Made by a program: the position numbers and the translations under genes. A stretch of DNA of 64,000 nucleotides from JAWKUK01 sp964402175 (lineage in GTDB: Bacteria > Planctomycetota > UBA1135 > GCA-002686595): assembly GCA_964402175.1 (NCBI GenBank), contig CAYOBN010000020.1:6027-70026 (forward strand), in the 5' to 3' direction. Positions 47,320 through 57,500 of this stretch are shown here, piece after piece (positions within the stretch are counted from its first letter, which is position 1; each line of letters starts with the position of its first letter). The notes under the pieces are model-generated. The model was not told the origin of the DNA. It saw only the letters and a program-made list of their open reading frames with translations, and made no database searches.

Positions 47320-50178
47320 GTGACCGCCCAGCCCATCCTGGAGACGCTCGCTCGAGAGTTCTCGATCGAAGTCCCCGCCGTACAGGCCGTCTGCGAGATG
47401 CTCGACGCCGGCCTGTCCCCCGTCTTCGTCGGCCGTTTCCGTCGCGCGCTCACCGGCGCGCTGTCGGAGCACCAGGTCCGTCGCCTCGCGCAGCTCCGCA
47501 GTGAGCTCGAGGACCTCGACCGCCGCCGCGGGACGATCCTGCGCCAGCTCGAGCGCCAGGAGGGCGTCGAACCCGGCGCCCTCGAGGCCGTGCGCCGTTG
47601 CATGGACCGCTTCGAGCTCGAGGACCTCTTCGTGCCGCACCGGCGGCCGGAGCCCGAGGTCCAGCTCGCGCTCGACCGCGGCCTCGGCGGCCTCGCGGAC
47701 GCGATCGTGCGCCCCGTGCCGAAGGAGCAGCGCCGCGGTGGACCCGAAGGTGCGGACGACGCCGCCGAGGGGGAGGCCGACGATCCGTCGACGGCTCCCA
47801 CCGAGTCGGCGCCGCACGAAGGCGCCGGCGGTGGCGGCGACGGGCACAGCGAGCCCGCCCCCGAGGTCCAAGCCCACGCAGACGCGGGGCACAGTGGCCA
47901 CGCGGCCGATGCCCCTGCGCACGAACACGCGGCGGCCGAGGCGGTTGAGCCCGAGGGCGCAGCGCCCGCCGGCGACGACGACAGCCACGCCGATGACGGC
48001 GCCCCGGACATCGTCGCGGCGGGCGAGCCGCACGCTCCGACGCGCGTCGCGGTGGAGGACCTCCTCGCGATGAACGCGGAGCTCGTGCAGCTCTGCGCGC
48101 CGTTCGTCGACCCCGACAAAGGCGTGCACACGGAAGCCGAGGCGCTGTCGGGCGCCGTGCGCATCCTGTCCGATCGCCTCGGTCGCAACGCGCACCTGCG
48201 CGGCATCGTGCGCCGCACGCTGCGCAAGCGCGGCACGCTGTCGGTGCGCGGCCTCGTCGAGGACAAGAAAGCCGGCCGTCACAAGCCGCTGCTGAAGCTG
48301 CGGGCGCCGCTGCGTCAGCTCCAGGGCCACAAGCTGATCGCGCTGCGCCAAGCCCAGAAGGAGCGCGTGCTGACGACCGTCGTCGAGCTCGACCTGGATT
48401 CGGTCCTGCCGAAGGTGCGCGCGGCCCTCGGCCGCCACACGCGGCCCGAGTTCGAGCCGCTCCTGCGCGACATCGCCTTGCAGGCGCTGCGCGACCGGCT
48501 CATGCCGGTGGCAGAGGCCGACGTGCGCCTCGAGCTGAAGGAGCGCTCCGACATCGAAGCGCTGCGTTTCCTCGGCGCGCACCTGCGCCAGATCCTGCTC
48601 TCGCCCGCGATGGGCCGGCGCCGCGTGGCGGGGGTCGACCTCAACGCCAAGGGCGACCTGACCCTCGCGTTCCTCGACGAGCTCGGCAACGTGCTCGCCG
48701 ATGCGCGCATCGAGGTGGGCGAGAAGGACGACGCCGCGCTGTTGGCCGAGCTGACGCCGCTGTGCGACGTGCACCAACCCGAAGCCCTCGCGTTTGCGAA
48801 CACCAAGGCCGCGCGGCCGATGGTGCAGCGGCTGCGCCGGGCGCTCGCGACGGCGGGCCGCTTCGAGGGCGTGCTCGTCGTCAACGAGTCGGGCGCGGCG
48901 AGCTACGCGAACGGTCCGATCGCGCGCGCCGAGCTGGGTGAGCGCCCGGTGCCCGTACGCCTCGCGGTGACGCTCGGGCGCCGACTGCAGGACCCGATGG
49001 CCGAGATCCTGAAGATCGATCCGCGCCACCTCGGGCTCGGCGCAGAGCAGGGCCTCGTCAGCAAAGCCAACGCGCGGCGGATCTACGACGAGACCGTCGA
49101 GAGCTGCGCCGCGTACGTCGGGGCCGATCTCGACCGCGCGCCGCGCATCGTGTTCGAGCACCTGCCGGGCCTCGGCAAAGAAGCCGCCCAGCGCCTCGTC
49201 GAGCGCCGCGATGCGGGGCCCGTCGAGAGCCGTGAAGCGCTGCGTGCCGAGGGCGTCCTGACCGAGGCCGAATGGGCGAGCGCGATCGCGTTCCTGCGGG
49301 TGTACCGCTCGCCGGAGCCCCTCGACCGCACGGGCCTTCACCCGGAGCAGTACCCGCTGGTCCACCGCCTCCTGGAGCCGTCCGGAGGCGCCTCCGAGGT
49401 GCTCGGGCGCCCCGGCGCCACGAAGGGACTGCGTCGCTCCGAAGCCGGGGTCGACGAGTACACCTGGCGCGACATCATGCGCGAGCTCACGTTCCCCGGC
49501 CGCGATCCGCGTCCGCGCGTGCGTGTGCCGGAGTTCCTCACGCCCGACACGGACCCCGTGCGCCTGCAGCCCGGCCGCGTGGTCGAGGGTGTCGTCACGA
49601 ACGTCGCCAGCTTCGGCGCGTTCGTCGACATCGGCCTCGCCGACGACGCGATGGTGCACATCTCCGAGTTGGCGCAGCGCTACGTGCGCGACGCCCGCGA
49701 GCTCCTCTCGGTCGGTGCCACCGTGCGCGCGCGCATCGTGGACCCGAACGCGTCGCGCATGGCGCTCTCGCTGAAGGACGTCCCCGCACCGGAGCGCCCT
49801 GCGCGCCGGCCCTTCGGGGAGGGGCGCGGCGAAGGTCGCCGCGAAGGCCAAGGTGAGGGCGAAGGCCAGCGCCGCGGCGGTGGTGGCGGCGGCGGCCGTG
49901 GCCGCTATCGCGACGACGCTCCGCCGAAGCCGACCGGCCCGGCCGCTCAGATCTACCGCCGCGACGGCGCAGCCGGCGCCGCCACCCGTGGCCGCAGCTT
50001 CGGCGGCCCGGGCCGCGGCGGTCCCGGCGGGGCCCGCGGCGGCAAACGCGACGAGCGCCCCGAGCGCGACGAGCGCGTCGACCTGCGCAAGCTGAACGAC
50101 GCAGCCCAGAAGGGGACCGCGAACAACCCGTTCGCGAACTTCTTCAACAAGAAGCAGGACCCGAAGCCGAACGGCTGA
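47320..50178 (+). CDS. tex: Tex-family RNA-binding transcription accessory protein with acidic insertion and RGG tail
   Basis: 952 residues (typical Tex ~770) from GTG 47320. Tex N-terminal helical domain, YqgF-like core ('VAGVDLNAKGDLTLAFLDE'), helix-hairpin-helix 'HLPGLGKEAAQRLVERRD', and S1 domain (~751-822, 'GRVVEGVVTNVASFGAFVDI'). Two additions: an Ala/Glu/His/Asp-rich insertion (~140-242) splitting the N-terminal domain, and a C-terminal Arg-Gly/Glu tail (~822-952, 'GQRRGGGGGGGRGRYRDD') ending in 'NPFANFFNKK'. The tail is likely extra RNA-binding. Confidence 0.93.
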   Translation: MTAQPILETLAREFSIEVPAVQAVCEMLDAGLSPVFVGRFRRALTGALSEHQVRRLAQLRSELEDLDRRRGTILRQLERQEGVEPGALEAVRRCMDRFELEDLFVPHRRPEPEVQLALDRGLGGLADAIVRPVPKEQRRGGPEGADDAAEGEADDPSTAPTESAPHEGAGGGGDGHSEPAPEVQAHADAGHSGHAADAPAHEHAAAEAVEPEGAAPAGDDDSHADDGAPDIVAAGEPHAPTRVAVEDLLAMNAELVQLCAPFVDPDKGVHTEAEALSGAVRILSDRLGRNAHLRGIVRRTLRKRGTLSVRGLVEDKKAGRHKPLLKLRAPLRQLQGHKLIALRQAQKERVLTTVVELDLDSVLPKVRAALGRHTRPEFEPLLRDIALQALRDRLMPVAEADVRLELKERSDIEALRFLGAHLRQILLSPAMGRRRVAGVDLNAKGDLTLAFLDELGNVLADARIEVGEKDDAALLAELTPLCDVHQPEALAFANTKAARPMVQRLRRALATAGRFEGVLVVNESGAASYANGPIARAELGERPVPVRLAVTLGRRLQDPMAEILKIDPRHLGLGAEQGLVSKANARRIYDETVESCAAYVGADLDRAPRIVFEHLPGLGKEAAQRLVERRDAGPVESREALRAEGVLTEAEWASAIAFLRVYRSPEPLDRTGLHPEQYPLVHRLLEPSGGASEVLGRPGATKGLRRSEAGVDEYTWRDIMRELTFPGRDPRPRVRVPEFLTPDTDPVRLQPGRVVEGVVTNVASFGAFVDIGLADDAMVHISELAQRYVRDARELLSVGATVRARIVDPNASRMALSLKDVPAPERPARRPFGEGRGEGRREGQGEGEGQRRGGGGGGGRGRYRDDAPPKPTGPAAQIYRRDGAAGAATRGRSFGGPGRGGPGGARGGKRDERPERDERVDLRKLNDAAQKGTANNPFANFFNKKQDPKPNG

Positions 50179-50666
50179 GCCCCTTCAGGGAATCCCGCTC
50201 CCTCGAGCGAGGGCGGTCGCACCGGTCCCCCGGCGCGCCCGCCCTCGTGCACTTACGGAGGGGCTTGGACCACGGAACGCGCTCGGATCGCGGCGCTCCC
50301 GACGGCCGGTGGGAGACGCAGCGAGCGGTCCGTTGCCTTGACTTGCTGGAAGTCGGCAACGCATCCAAGGTGCGCCGGGGGCCCTTTGGGAGGAGGAACC
50401 GCAGCCTGTCGCGCGCAGCTCCGAAGCGCCGTCGCGAAGGCGCCACACGCTTCCTACGCGCTGGGGATCCGCGGCGTCACGCGCTGCGAGTGCTCAACCT
50501 TCAACGTTCCTAAGGCCACGCTGAGCACGCACGAACGGGCCCGGCGCAGGCTCCGTCGCGCCGAACGACGCCCCCAAGCGCGATGCAGCGTCCTCGACCG
50601 GATGGAGCGCCACCACTCAGGGGGCCGTGTCGATTGCCGGAAGGCTGACCTCCGTTTCGCGCGAGC
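50179..50666 (+). other. Non-coding stretch after tex
   Basis: 488 nt without a credible gene. A weak inverted repeat (CCCTC-gagc-GAGGG, ~50200-50213) may end the tex transcript. A GTTGCC/GGCAAC pair frames 50333-50361, suggesting local RNA structure. I found no tRNA, SRP, tmRNA or RNase P signature. Confidence 0.6.
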
Positions 50667-51245
50667 TCAGCGCTCCGCTGGAAGCTTCGCGGCGCTCACC
50701 CGGGCCCATGTGCGCCAGGCCTCGGTCTCGCCGCACAGGGCGATCGTCTCGAGCCAGGCGCGCACGGCGCCGTCGCAGCGGCCCTCGGCCAGGGCCAGGC
50801 GGGCGGCGCCCTGCAGAGCGGGGACGTAGCCGGGATAGACCTCCAGGGCGGACAGATAGGCCGCCTCGGCGTCGCGCGTGCGGCCGGCGGATTCGAGGGT
50901 CAGGGCCAGGTTCAGGCGCGGCTCGGGGTGGCCGGGCAGCAGCTTGCGGGCCCACTCGAACTCGTGGGCCGCGCCGTAGAGGTCGCCGCGGGCGAGCAGC
51001 AGCACGCCCACGTTGTTGTGGGCTTTGGCGTGGAAGAGGTCCGCGGTCAGGGCCTCGCGCAGCAGCCCCTCGGCCTTGGCGGGGTCGATGTCGCGCGCGG
51101 CGGCGGCCTCTGCGACGAGGACCGAGGCGCGGTGCTCGTCGCGCAGCGGCCCTGCGGCCCCGTCATAGGGGCTGTGCGAGGGCGCTCGCGACACACACGC
51201 CGCAAGTCCGAGCAGCAGCACCGGCAGACCAGCGTGTGAGCTCAT
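50667..51245 (-). CDS. TPR-repeat lipoprotein
   Basis: 192 residues from ATG 51245, whose first bases overlap the secretin stop (ATGA). Lipoprotein signal 'GLPVLLLGLAAC'. Then TPR-like helices: 'AHNNVGVLLLARGDLYGAAHEFEWA', 'PEPRLNLALTLESAGRTRDAEAAYLSA' (cut here for length) and 'ALQGAARLALAEGRCDGAV'. This resembles PilF/PilW-type pilotins that help place secretins in the outer membrane. That match to the adjacent secretin is consistent but inferred. Confidence 0.8.
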   Translation of the reverse strand: MSSHAGLPVLLLGLAACVSRAPSHSPYDGAAGPLRDEHRASVLVAEAAAARDIDPAKAEGLLREALTADLFHAKAHNNVGVLLLARGDLYGAAHEFEWARKLLPGHPEPRLNLALTLESAGRTRDAEAAYLSALEVYPGYVPALQGAARLALAEGRCDGAVRAWLETIALCGETEAWRTWARVSAAKLPAER

Positions 51246-53362
51246 CGCATCCACCTCGGCTCGAGCGACGGCGTGTCGGCGGCGAGGCCCAGAGCGCGCG
51301 CCTCCCGCTCGGAGAGGTCGCGCAGCCCGCGGAAGGTCTCGCTGCGCTGGACGTCGCAGCGCAGGAAGATAAAGGTGCGGGTGATCTCGCTTGCGCGCGA
51401 CGTATCCCGGAAGAGCGCACCCAGCAGCGGCAGGCGCCCAAGCAGCGGGACCCGCGATTCCGTACGTCCGAAGGACTCGAGCTCGATCCCGCCGAGTGCG
51501 ACGGTGAATCCATCTGGCACCAGCGCCTCGCTCTTCAGGACCGTCTGTTGCTTCGGCGGTGGCAGGGCGGGATCGCTCGGATCGCCGACGAATGCCGAAA
51601 GAGTAATCGCGTACTCGACGCGCAGGCGATCACCAGCCGTCAGGTGCGGGGTGACCGAAATCTGCGTGCCCGCTTCCGAAGAGCCGCCGAAGGTTGTGGT
51701 CGCCACGACGTCCGTCGAGACCGTCGCCGCAAAAGGGCTGGACAGCACCGAGTCGAGCTCGACCGTTCCGTGGTTGCGCGTCAACGCCCGCGGACGGGCG
51801 ACGCTGCGTCCGAGCTGCACGGTTTCGAGCGCGCGCAGCACTGCTGAGAAGTCGCCTGGATTCAAAATCGTCGCAGCGGCGCCCGAACCTCCGAGGTTCG
51901 GTGCCGCGCCCAAGAGCGGCGGCGCGCCGAGCCCGAAGAGGCTCGCGAGCTCGACCTTGGTGCTGCCCGCGGTCAAGGCGCCTCGCAATTCCAGCCCGAG
52001 CTGGCGCGCTTCACGCTCGGTCAGGCTCACGAGCACCGCTTCGACCAAGACCTCGGGCTCGTGGGTGTCCAGCGCGGTGAGCAAGAGCTCGATCTGGCGC
52101 AGGACCCGGGCTTCAGCGTGCACCAGGAGCCGATTGGTCGCTTCGTCGACGACGAGGCGCAGCGCGCGGCCTGGAGCAGCGACGGGGGCTGGCGTACCTC
52201 CATCGTCGGCTGGGCGCGCGGCTTCGACATCGAGCAATCGCTCGAGGCGTTCTGCGATCTCCTTGGCGTCGCGGAAGCGCAGCTCGAAGGCGCGCAATTC
52301 CGTGAGTGCGCCTGGCGCGGCGCCCTCGAGGCGCTCGAAGAGGGCTTCGACGCGTGCATGCAGACTCGGGGGCGCGCTCAACAGCAGCGTGCCCGTGAGC
52401 TCGTCCTGAACGAGGCGCACCAGTGGATTCTCGTTCGCCGCTCCCAGGATGTCCTTCACGAGCGCGGCCACGTCCGCGAGCGCGAAGCGCCGCGGCACGT
52501 AGGGTCGTGTTTCCATCAGGCCTGCACCATCGAGCCGCTCGACCAGCGCACGCCAGCGCGGCAACTCGGCCACGGGTGCGCCGAGCAGGACGCTGCCCGC
52601 CTCCGGCAGCGCAAAGAACCACCCCGCCGGCCGCCCCCCGGTCGGGGTTTGCTTCTGCACGATCTGCTCGAGCCGCGTCGCCATCGTGAGCGGCGCGAGG
52701 TACCGCAGAGGCACCTCCAACGTCCCGAACTCGATGGGCGCGCCATCGATCAGCTCCAGCGCCTGCAGGGCCTGGCGCACCTCGGCGACGGAGCCGGCGA
52801 GCACCAAGTGCTGCGCGGATTCGAGCGCGGTCACATGGGTGCGATCCTTCGGTGTCAATTCCGTCAATGCCCCCGCGAGGGCGCGGGGCGCACCCGATTT
52901 GCAGCGATAGAGGACCCGTACGTAACCCGCGCTCGCCGAAGCGAGCCCGTCGGGTTCGATGCGGGCAAGTGTCGGGGCCTCGCCCATGGGCACGAGCGAG
53001 AGCGCGTCGTGGTCGGGCCGCTGCACGATGGCGAGACCCGCGTGTGCGAGTCGCTCATGGACGAGCCGCCAGAGGTCGTTGCGAGTCAACCCGCGTTCGT
53101 CGCGGGCGACCTCAAGGACGCCGGCGACTTCGCGCCCGCCCAGGTCGATGACTTGCCCAGACTCCCCTGCCAACGCAACGAGCAGCTCTCGCAGCGGCAC
53201 CGCCGACTGCGCGAGGAAGAAGCGCACGCGCTCGCGCGAGTCGTCTGCGCCTGCCTGAGGGGTCGCACAGACGGTGGACGCGAATCCCAGCGTGAGCGCG
53301 AGCTTTGTGACGAGACCCAGCGCCCCGGATGCGCAGAATTCCAGCTTCGTGAGGTGGTGCAC
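51242..53362 (-). CDS. Secretin-family outer membrane channel protein
   Basis: 706 residues with a signal peptide (~8-33, 'LVTKLALTLGFAST'). N-terminal N-domain repeats: 'LRELLVALAGESGQVIDL', 'VRVLYRCKSGAPRALAGAL' and others, each a small alpha/beta module. The C-terminal secretin domain begins near residue 430 ('VEAVLVSLTEREARQLGLEL') and holds the family end signature 'RVPLLGRLPLLGALFRDTS'. It would form the outer-membrane gate of a type II/IV-like machine. No matching inner-membrane ATPase is near. Confidence 0.88.
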   Translation of the reverse strand: MHHLTKLEFCASGALGLVTKLALTLGFASTVCATPQAGADDSRERVRFFLAQSAVPLRELLVALAGESGQVIDLGGREVAGVLEVARDERGLTRNDLWRLVHERLAHAGLAIVQRPDHDALSLVPMGEAPTLARIEPDGLASASAGYVRVLYRCKSGAPRALAGALTELTPKDRTHVTALESAQHLVLAGSVAEVRQALQALELIDGAPIEFGTLEVPLRYLAPLTMATRLEQIVQKQTPTGGRPAGWFFALPEAGSVLLGAPVAELPRWRALVERLDGAGLMETRPYVPRRFALADVAALVKDILGAANENPLVRLVQDELTGTLLLSAPPSLHARVEALFERLEGAAPGALTELRAFELRFRDAKEIAERLERLLDVEAARPADDGGTPAPVAAPGRALRLVVDEATNRLLVHAEARVLRQIELLLTALDTHEPEVLVEAVLVSLTEREARQLGLELRGALTAGSTKVELASLFGLGAPPLLGAAPNLGGSGAAATILNPGDFSAVLRALETVQLGRSVARPRALTRNHGTVELDSVLSSPFAATVSTDVVATTTFGGSSEAGTQISVTPHLTAGDRLRVEYAITLSAFVGDPSDPALPPPKQQTVLKSEALVPDGFTVALGGIELESFGRTESRVPLLGRLPLLGALFRDTSRASEITRTFIFLRCDVQRSETFRGLRDLSEREARALGLAADTPSLEPRWMR

Positions 53363-53371
53363 GGCGGCGGC

Positions 53372-54121
53372 TCAGTCGCGGACGGCAGCCGCATTCCAGG
53401 CGACTTCGACGGCGGGGCCCAGGCTACCGAGTCGCGCGCGGGCTTCTGCGACGGCTTCGTCGGCACGGAAAGCGGCGAGGCGCTGCGTCAAGCCAGGCTC
53501 CGTCGGCTCACCGAGTCGCGCGCATACGCGCTCATGGACAAGGAGCTCCGCCAGCAGGCGCCATTCGGCTTCGTCGCGCTCGCGGACCCGGAATTCGAGC
53601 GGTACGCCCATGTGGCGCGTGTGCGCGTGGATCTGGCTCAGGACCTGGACGGCGTTCACGGGCAGACCAGTGCTGGCTTCTTGAAAGACCTGTTGCTCGA
53701 GCTCGCGCAGGGCGAGCTCAGCGGCGGATGCCACTTGCCGCGCTGCGATCAATTCCTGCACACGCTCGCCCGCGCCTTCGCGAACGGCAGCCTCGAGCGT
53801 CGCGACTGCGGTACGGGCAGCAAACAGGGTACTGCGCGCAGGGCCGAGCCGTCCCTCGCGCACTGCAGACGTTGCCTGGGCCTGTTGCACCACTCGGGTC
53901 GCCTGTAGGGCATTCACACCAGCCGCAGCGAGCGCGCGGGGGGCGAGACCAACATGTGCCAACGCACTGCGCAGCCCCAAGTCGGGCTCGGCCCAGGCTG
54001 TGCCTGCAGCGCTCGTCGCGGGAACGAGAACTGCGCTCGGGGCCGAAGGCCAAGCGGTCGCGGCGATGGCGATCGAGGCGAGAAGGGTGCGAGTGACTAG
54101 GCTCGTTCGGGCTGCGGGCAT
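53372..54121 (-). CDS. Exported helical protein of unknown function
   Basis: 249 residues from ATG 54121, beginning a signal peptide ('TRTLLASIAIAATAWPSAPS'); longer upstream starts add only unlikely residues. The mature part is largely Ala/Arg/Glu helices ('FAARTAVATLEAAVREGAGERVQELI', and a C-terminal 'LAAFRADEAVAEARARLGSLG'), probably coiled-coil. It leads the secretin operon (9 nt between), so a periplasmic accessory role is plausible but not shown. Confidence 0.65.
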   Translation of the reverse strand: MPAARTSLVTRTLLASIAIAATAWPSAPSAVLVPATSAAGTAWAEPDLGLRSALAHVGLAPRALAAAGVNALQATRVVQQAQATSAVREGRLGPARSTLFAARTAVATLEAAVREGAGERVQELIAARQVASAAELALRELEQQVFQEASTGLPVNAVQVLSQIHAHTRHMGVPLEFRVRERDEAEWRLLAELLVHERVCARLGEPTEPGLTQRLAAFRADEAVAEARARLGSLGPAVEVAWNAAAVRD

Positions 54122-54507
54122 CTGTGGCCTTTCGCGAAGTTGGCGGGCGGAATGACGGCGGGTGACCAAAGCCACCGCCGCAGATCGGCAAGGTAGCACG
54201 GAACATGCGAACGTGGGCAAGCCACAACTTACGCCACCGTTCTGCGATGGGAGCGAGTTCTGTGCGCAGACTCCTGCGCTCGCTGCCGAGGAGTTTGCGA
54301 CATCCTAGCCGGGGTTTCTGGGTCACCGCTTCGCGTCAGTGTCCGGCGCACAACCCGGATATTTTCCCGGAAAGCCAGGGTCCAAGAAATCTGAGGCAAC
54401 CTGTTACCAGGCACTTGCCAGTGGATAGAACCTCATGTATCACGGGGTCGCCCGAGGCGGGCGCACCCTCCGTGCGATCGCCGAACCCAGAGAGAAGTCC
54501 TGCCAAG
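54122..54507 (+). other. Intergenic region between the secretin operon and the RHS gene
   Basis: 386 nt without a gene. The base composition near 54350-54430 is AT-richer than the flanks. It contains a candidate promoter (54415-54443) reading toward the RHS gene and a short hairpin (CGCCCG-agg-CGGGCG) just after it. Any promoter for the opposite-strand operon must lie in the first ~200 nt but is not obvious. Confidence 0.6.
54415..54443 (+). promoter_or_regulatory. Candidate promoter of the RHS gene
   Basis: TTGCCA and TATCAC with an exact 17-bp spacer, 64 nt before the RHS ATG. Confidence 0.45.
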
Positions 54508-57500
54508 ATGCTTCGCCACCTACGCCTTCGCTTCAGTCTCCCGCTGCTCGCGCTCGCCGGATCTGCTTCGCTGTTGCTTCTGTCCCGCCCGGGGGGCTCC
54601 GCCGCGATGCCTCCGTCGCCAGTGCGCACTGTGGCTCCGATCCTCGAGCTCGACGAGGGGTCATTCGCGAGCTACCTCGCATCGCCAACCAGCGGCCAGA
54701 ACGTCGAGCCCGGGCTGGAATTCCGCGGGGTCGACCTGGATGGAAGGCTGCGCCGAGCAACACCGCTCGGCATGCATGTGGCGGGTAATCCAATCGGCCC
54801 GTTCGCGCCCGGCATGCCGCATGTCGGCGGCGTGGACCTGATGCAGGGCGCAGTCACGCGGGAGGAGCTGGATCTCGCGTTCCCGGCCGATGGTCCGCGT
54901 TGGGTGATCGGGCGAACCTACAACGCGCGTCAAGATGGTGGCGCGCATGTGAGCAACGGTTTCCAGGGCAAGAACTGGTTCCAGACCGCGCAGGCCGAGA
55001 TTCAGGTTGTGGGCCAGCGTGTGTATTTGGTGTACGGAGCGGAGCGCTTCGTCGAGTTCGAACAGGTTGCCGGCTCAGCGACGACGTTTCGGGGCGTGAA
55101 CGGGGCAGCGGGTGTGTTCCTTCACCTGTCGAGCGAGGGGGAGAAGGAAGGCACGCCCGACCTCTGGACGTTGACGGATCAAGCTGGGTGGGAGTTCACG
55201 TTCTTCGGCTTCGATGAGGACTGTGCCGCGCCCGGCCAGATCTGGAAGATCGAAGCGCCATCCGGTGAGTCGGCCTATGTCGGCGACAGCGACCTGGCCA
55301 ACGATCCCATCACGCTCGGCTACAACTTGGGAAGGATGGCCACCGCCTACGACAGCGAGGATCGCCGGTACAAGTTCACCTACGCCACCCTGGACGGCAC
55401 GGTGCGCTTGATCAAGGTCGAGGTGGAGACGAAGGCGGGTGGAACATGGACAAGCCCGTCCGGTGTCGAGGCGCTAGGAGTCGTCGAGTATTCGTACTAC
55501 GGGGACGAACTCAACGGAGACGTGGGTGACCTCGAGCGCGTGCAGGTGACGACGCGAATCAACGACGAGGGCAAGGTGCTCGTCCGGGACACGTACTATC
55601 GCTACTGGGAGGGCACGTTCCATGCCACGAACAATCCGGGGCATCCGCACTGCCTGAAGTACGTCTACGAGTCCGAAGCCCTGCGCCGATTCGACTGGGC
55701 CGGAGACTCGACCTTCAATGGCAGTTACCTGTCCGCGTCGGAATCAGCGCTTGCCGCGTCGGTCTCCGCTGCTTACGAGTACGACAGCAGCAAGCGCTGC
55801 ATCGAGCTCGCCGCCGAGGGGGGCTGCGGAAGCTGCGGAGGCGGAGGGGCCCACGGAACGATGCTGTTCACCTACGAGGCGAACGGCGCCTTCTCGGGGA
55901 CTTCGGGCTACGACACGACGTGGGCGCGGCGCACCCTCATCCAGCGCGCGGACGGCAGCTTTCTGACCCAGTACTTCGACGAAGCGGGCCAGGCGCTCAG
56001 CAGCTTGATCACCGATGCGACGCCTGCGACGGGCTCCCCGAACAAGTGGGTGACCCATGTCGTCCGCAACGCCGACGGAGTCACGACCGCCGTCGCAAGT
56101 CCCGCCGCGGTGACGGCGTACACCCACAGCACAGGCGAGGTGGTCTCCTCCGACACAGCGGGCTTGATCCGCTTTTGGACGCTGGAGTCGAGTGGCGCGA
56201 CGAAGGGGTTTGTGAGCGAGCAGAAGTACAACCGCGACAAGAACAGCTCGCGTTACTTCGAGTGGTCGCGGACCTTCGAAGTGGGATCGCTTGCGGTGGG
56301 GGACAGCACGGTCTATCGCCCGTTGGTGGATGACGAGCGCGAGTATCCGGCTGCGATCACCAGCGGCACGACGGGCTCGAACCTCACCGCTCGTGCCTAC
56401 TCGTGGCACACGGGAACCCTCTCGCCCAAGGAGATCACGGTGACGTGGCCGACAGTGACGACGGCGAACAATGGTTCCAACGGCGCGACGACGTCGCGGG
56501 TTTGGCTCGACCTGGTGGGCCGCACGGTCTGGACGCAAGCCGAGGACGGGGTCATCGACTACACCCAGTACAAGGGCGGCTTGGTCGAGAAGTCCATCCG
56601 CGACGCCGACACTTCCTTGACTGCGAGCGGTCAGGACTTCTTCGGCGTGACGATGCCGGGCTGGACCCTCGGATTGGGATCGTTCCATCGCGTCGATTCG
56701 ATGCTCTATGACGATGGATTCCAGCGCACGCTGACCCGAGCGGATGGGGGCAAGCTCGCGACCTATTCCACGGTGCTGAAGGACCGGCGCGTCGTCAGCC
56801 TGTCCTATGCGAACGTGGTCGGCTCGGTGTTCCACGGCCCGGTCGAGTTCCGTGTCACGAACCACGCGGGGCGCGCGGAAGCCGAGGGCCGGGTCGCGCT
56901 TTCGGGCAACACGACGAGCGCGACCAAGGAGGCTCACGTGGTTGAGAACGAGTCGGACCCGCTCTCCGCACTCGCCCTCGGCACCGTCTGCCGTTACCGG
57001 ACCGCGGTGTACGACGCAACCGGCAGCGAGCTCAGCAAGGCGCGCACCTACTTCGACGTGCCGTCCTCGGGTGAAGGGGTCAGCGGCACACACTATGACG
57101 AGGAGACGTTTGCCTACGACGTTATGGGCCGGCAGAACCGCCGCGAGGCCCCGCACGCGGGCCTGACGGTTGCGAAGGGCACCGTGCACAAGACCGCGTT
57201 CGATGTGCTGGGCCGCGTGACGTCGCGCAGCATCGGCACGGACGACACCGCGAGCGGCTCGAACGACATGGTCGTGACGGAGCTCTTCGAGTACGACGGC
57301 AACAATGACGACGGCAACGGCCTGCTGACAAAGCGCACGGAGCGCACGACCGCGACCTCGGCTGGCGAGCGCGTCACGACGTACGCCTACGACGTGCGCG
57401 GCAACCTCGTGTTGACCACCGGCCCGACCGCGCCGCACTCACTCGTCAAGTACGACAACCTGGGGCGCGAGCTCGCGCGGGGGGAGTACGGCTATGCACC

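Noticed and set aside
50179..50666. Structured RNA (SRP, tmRNA or RNase P) after tex
   Set aside because: Inverted repeats exist but none of the conserved cores of these RNAs could be found.
54205..54507. Earlier start for the RHS gene at 54205
   Set aside because: It would place 101 Arg/Pro-rich residues before a clear signal peptide and would span the candidate promoter.
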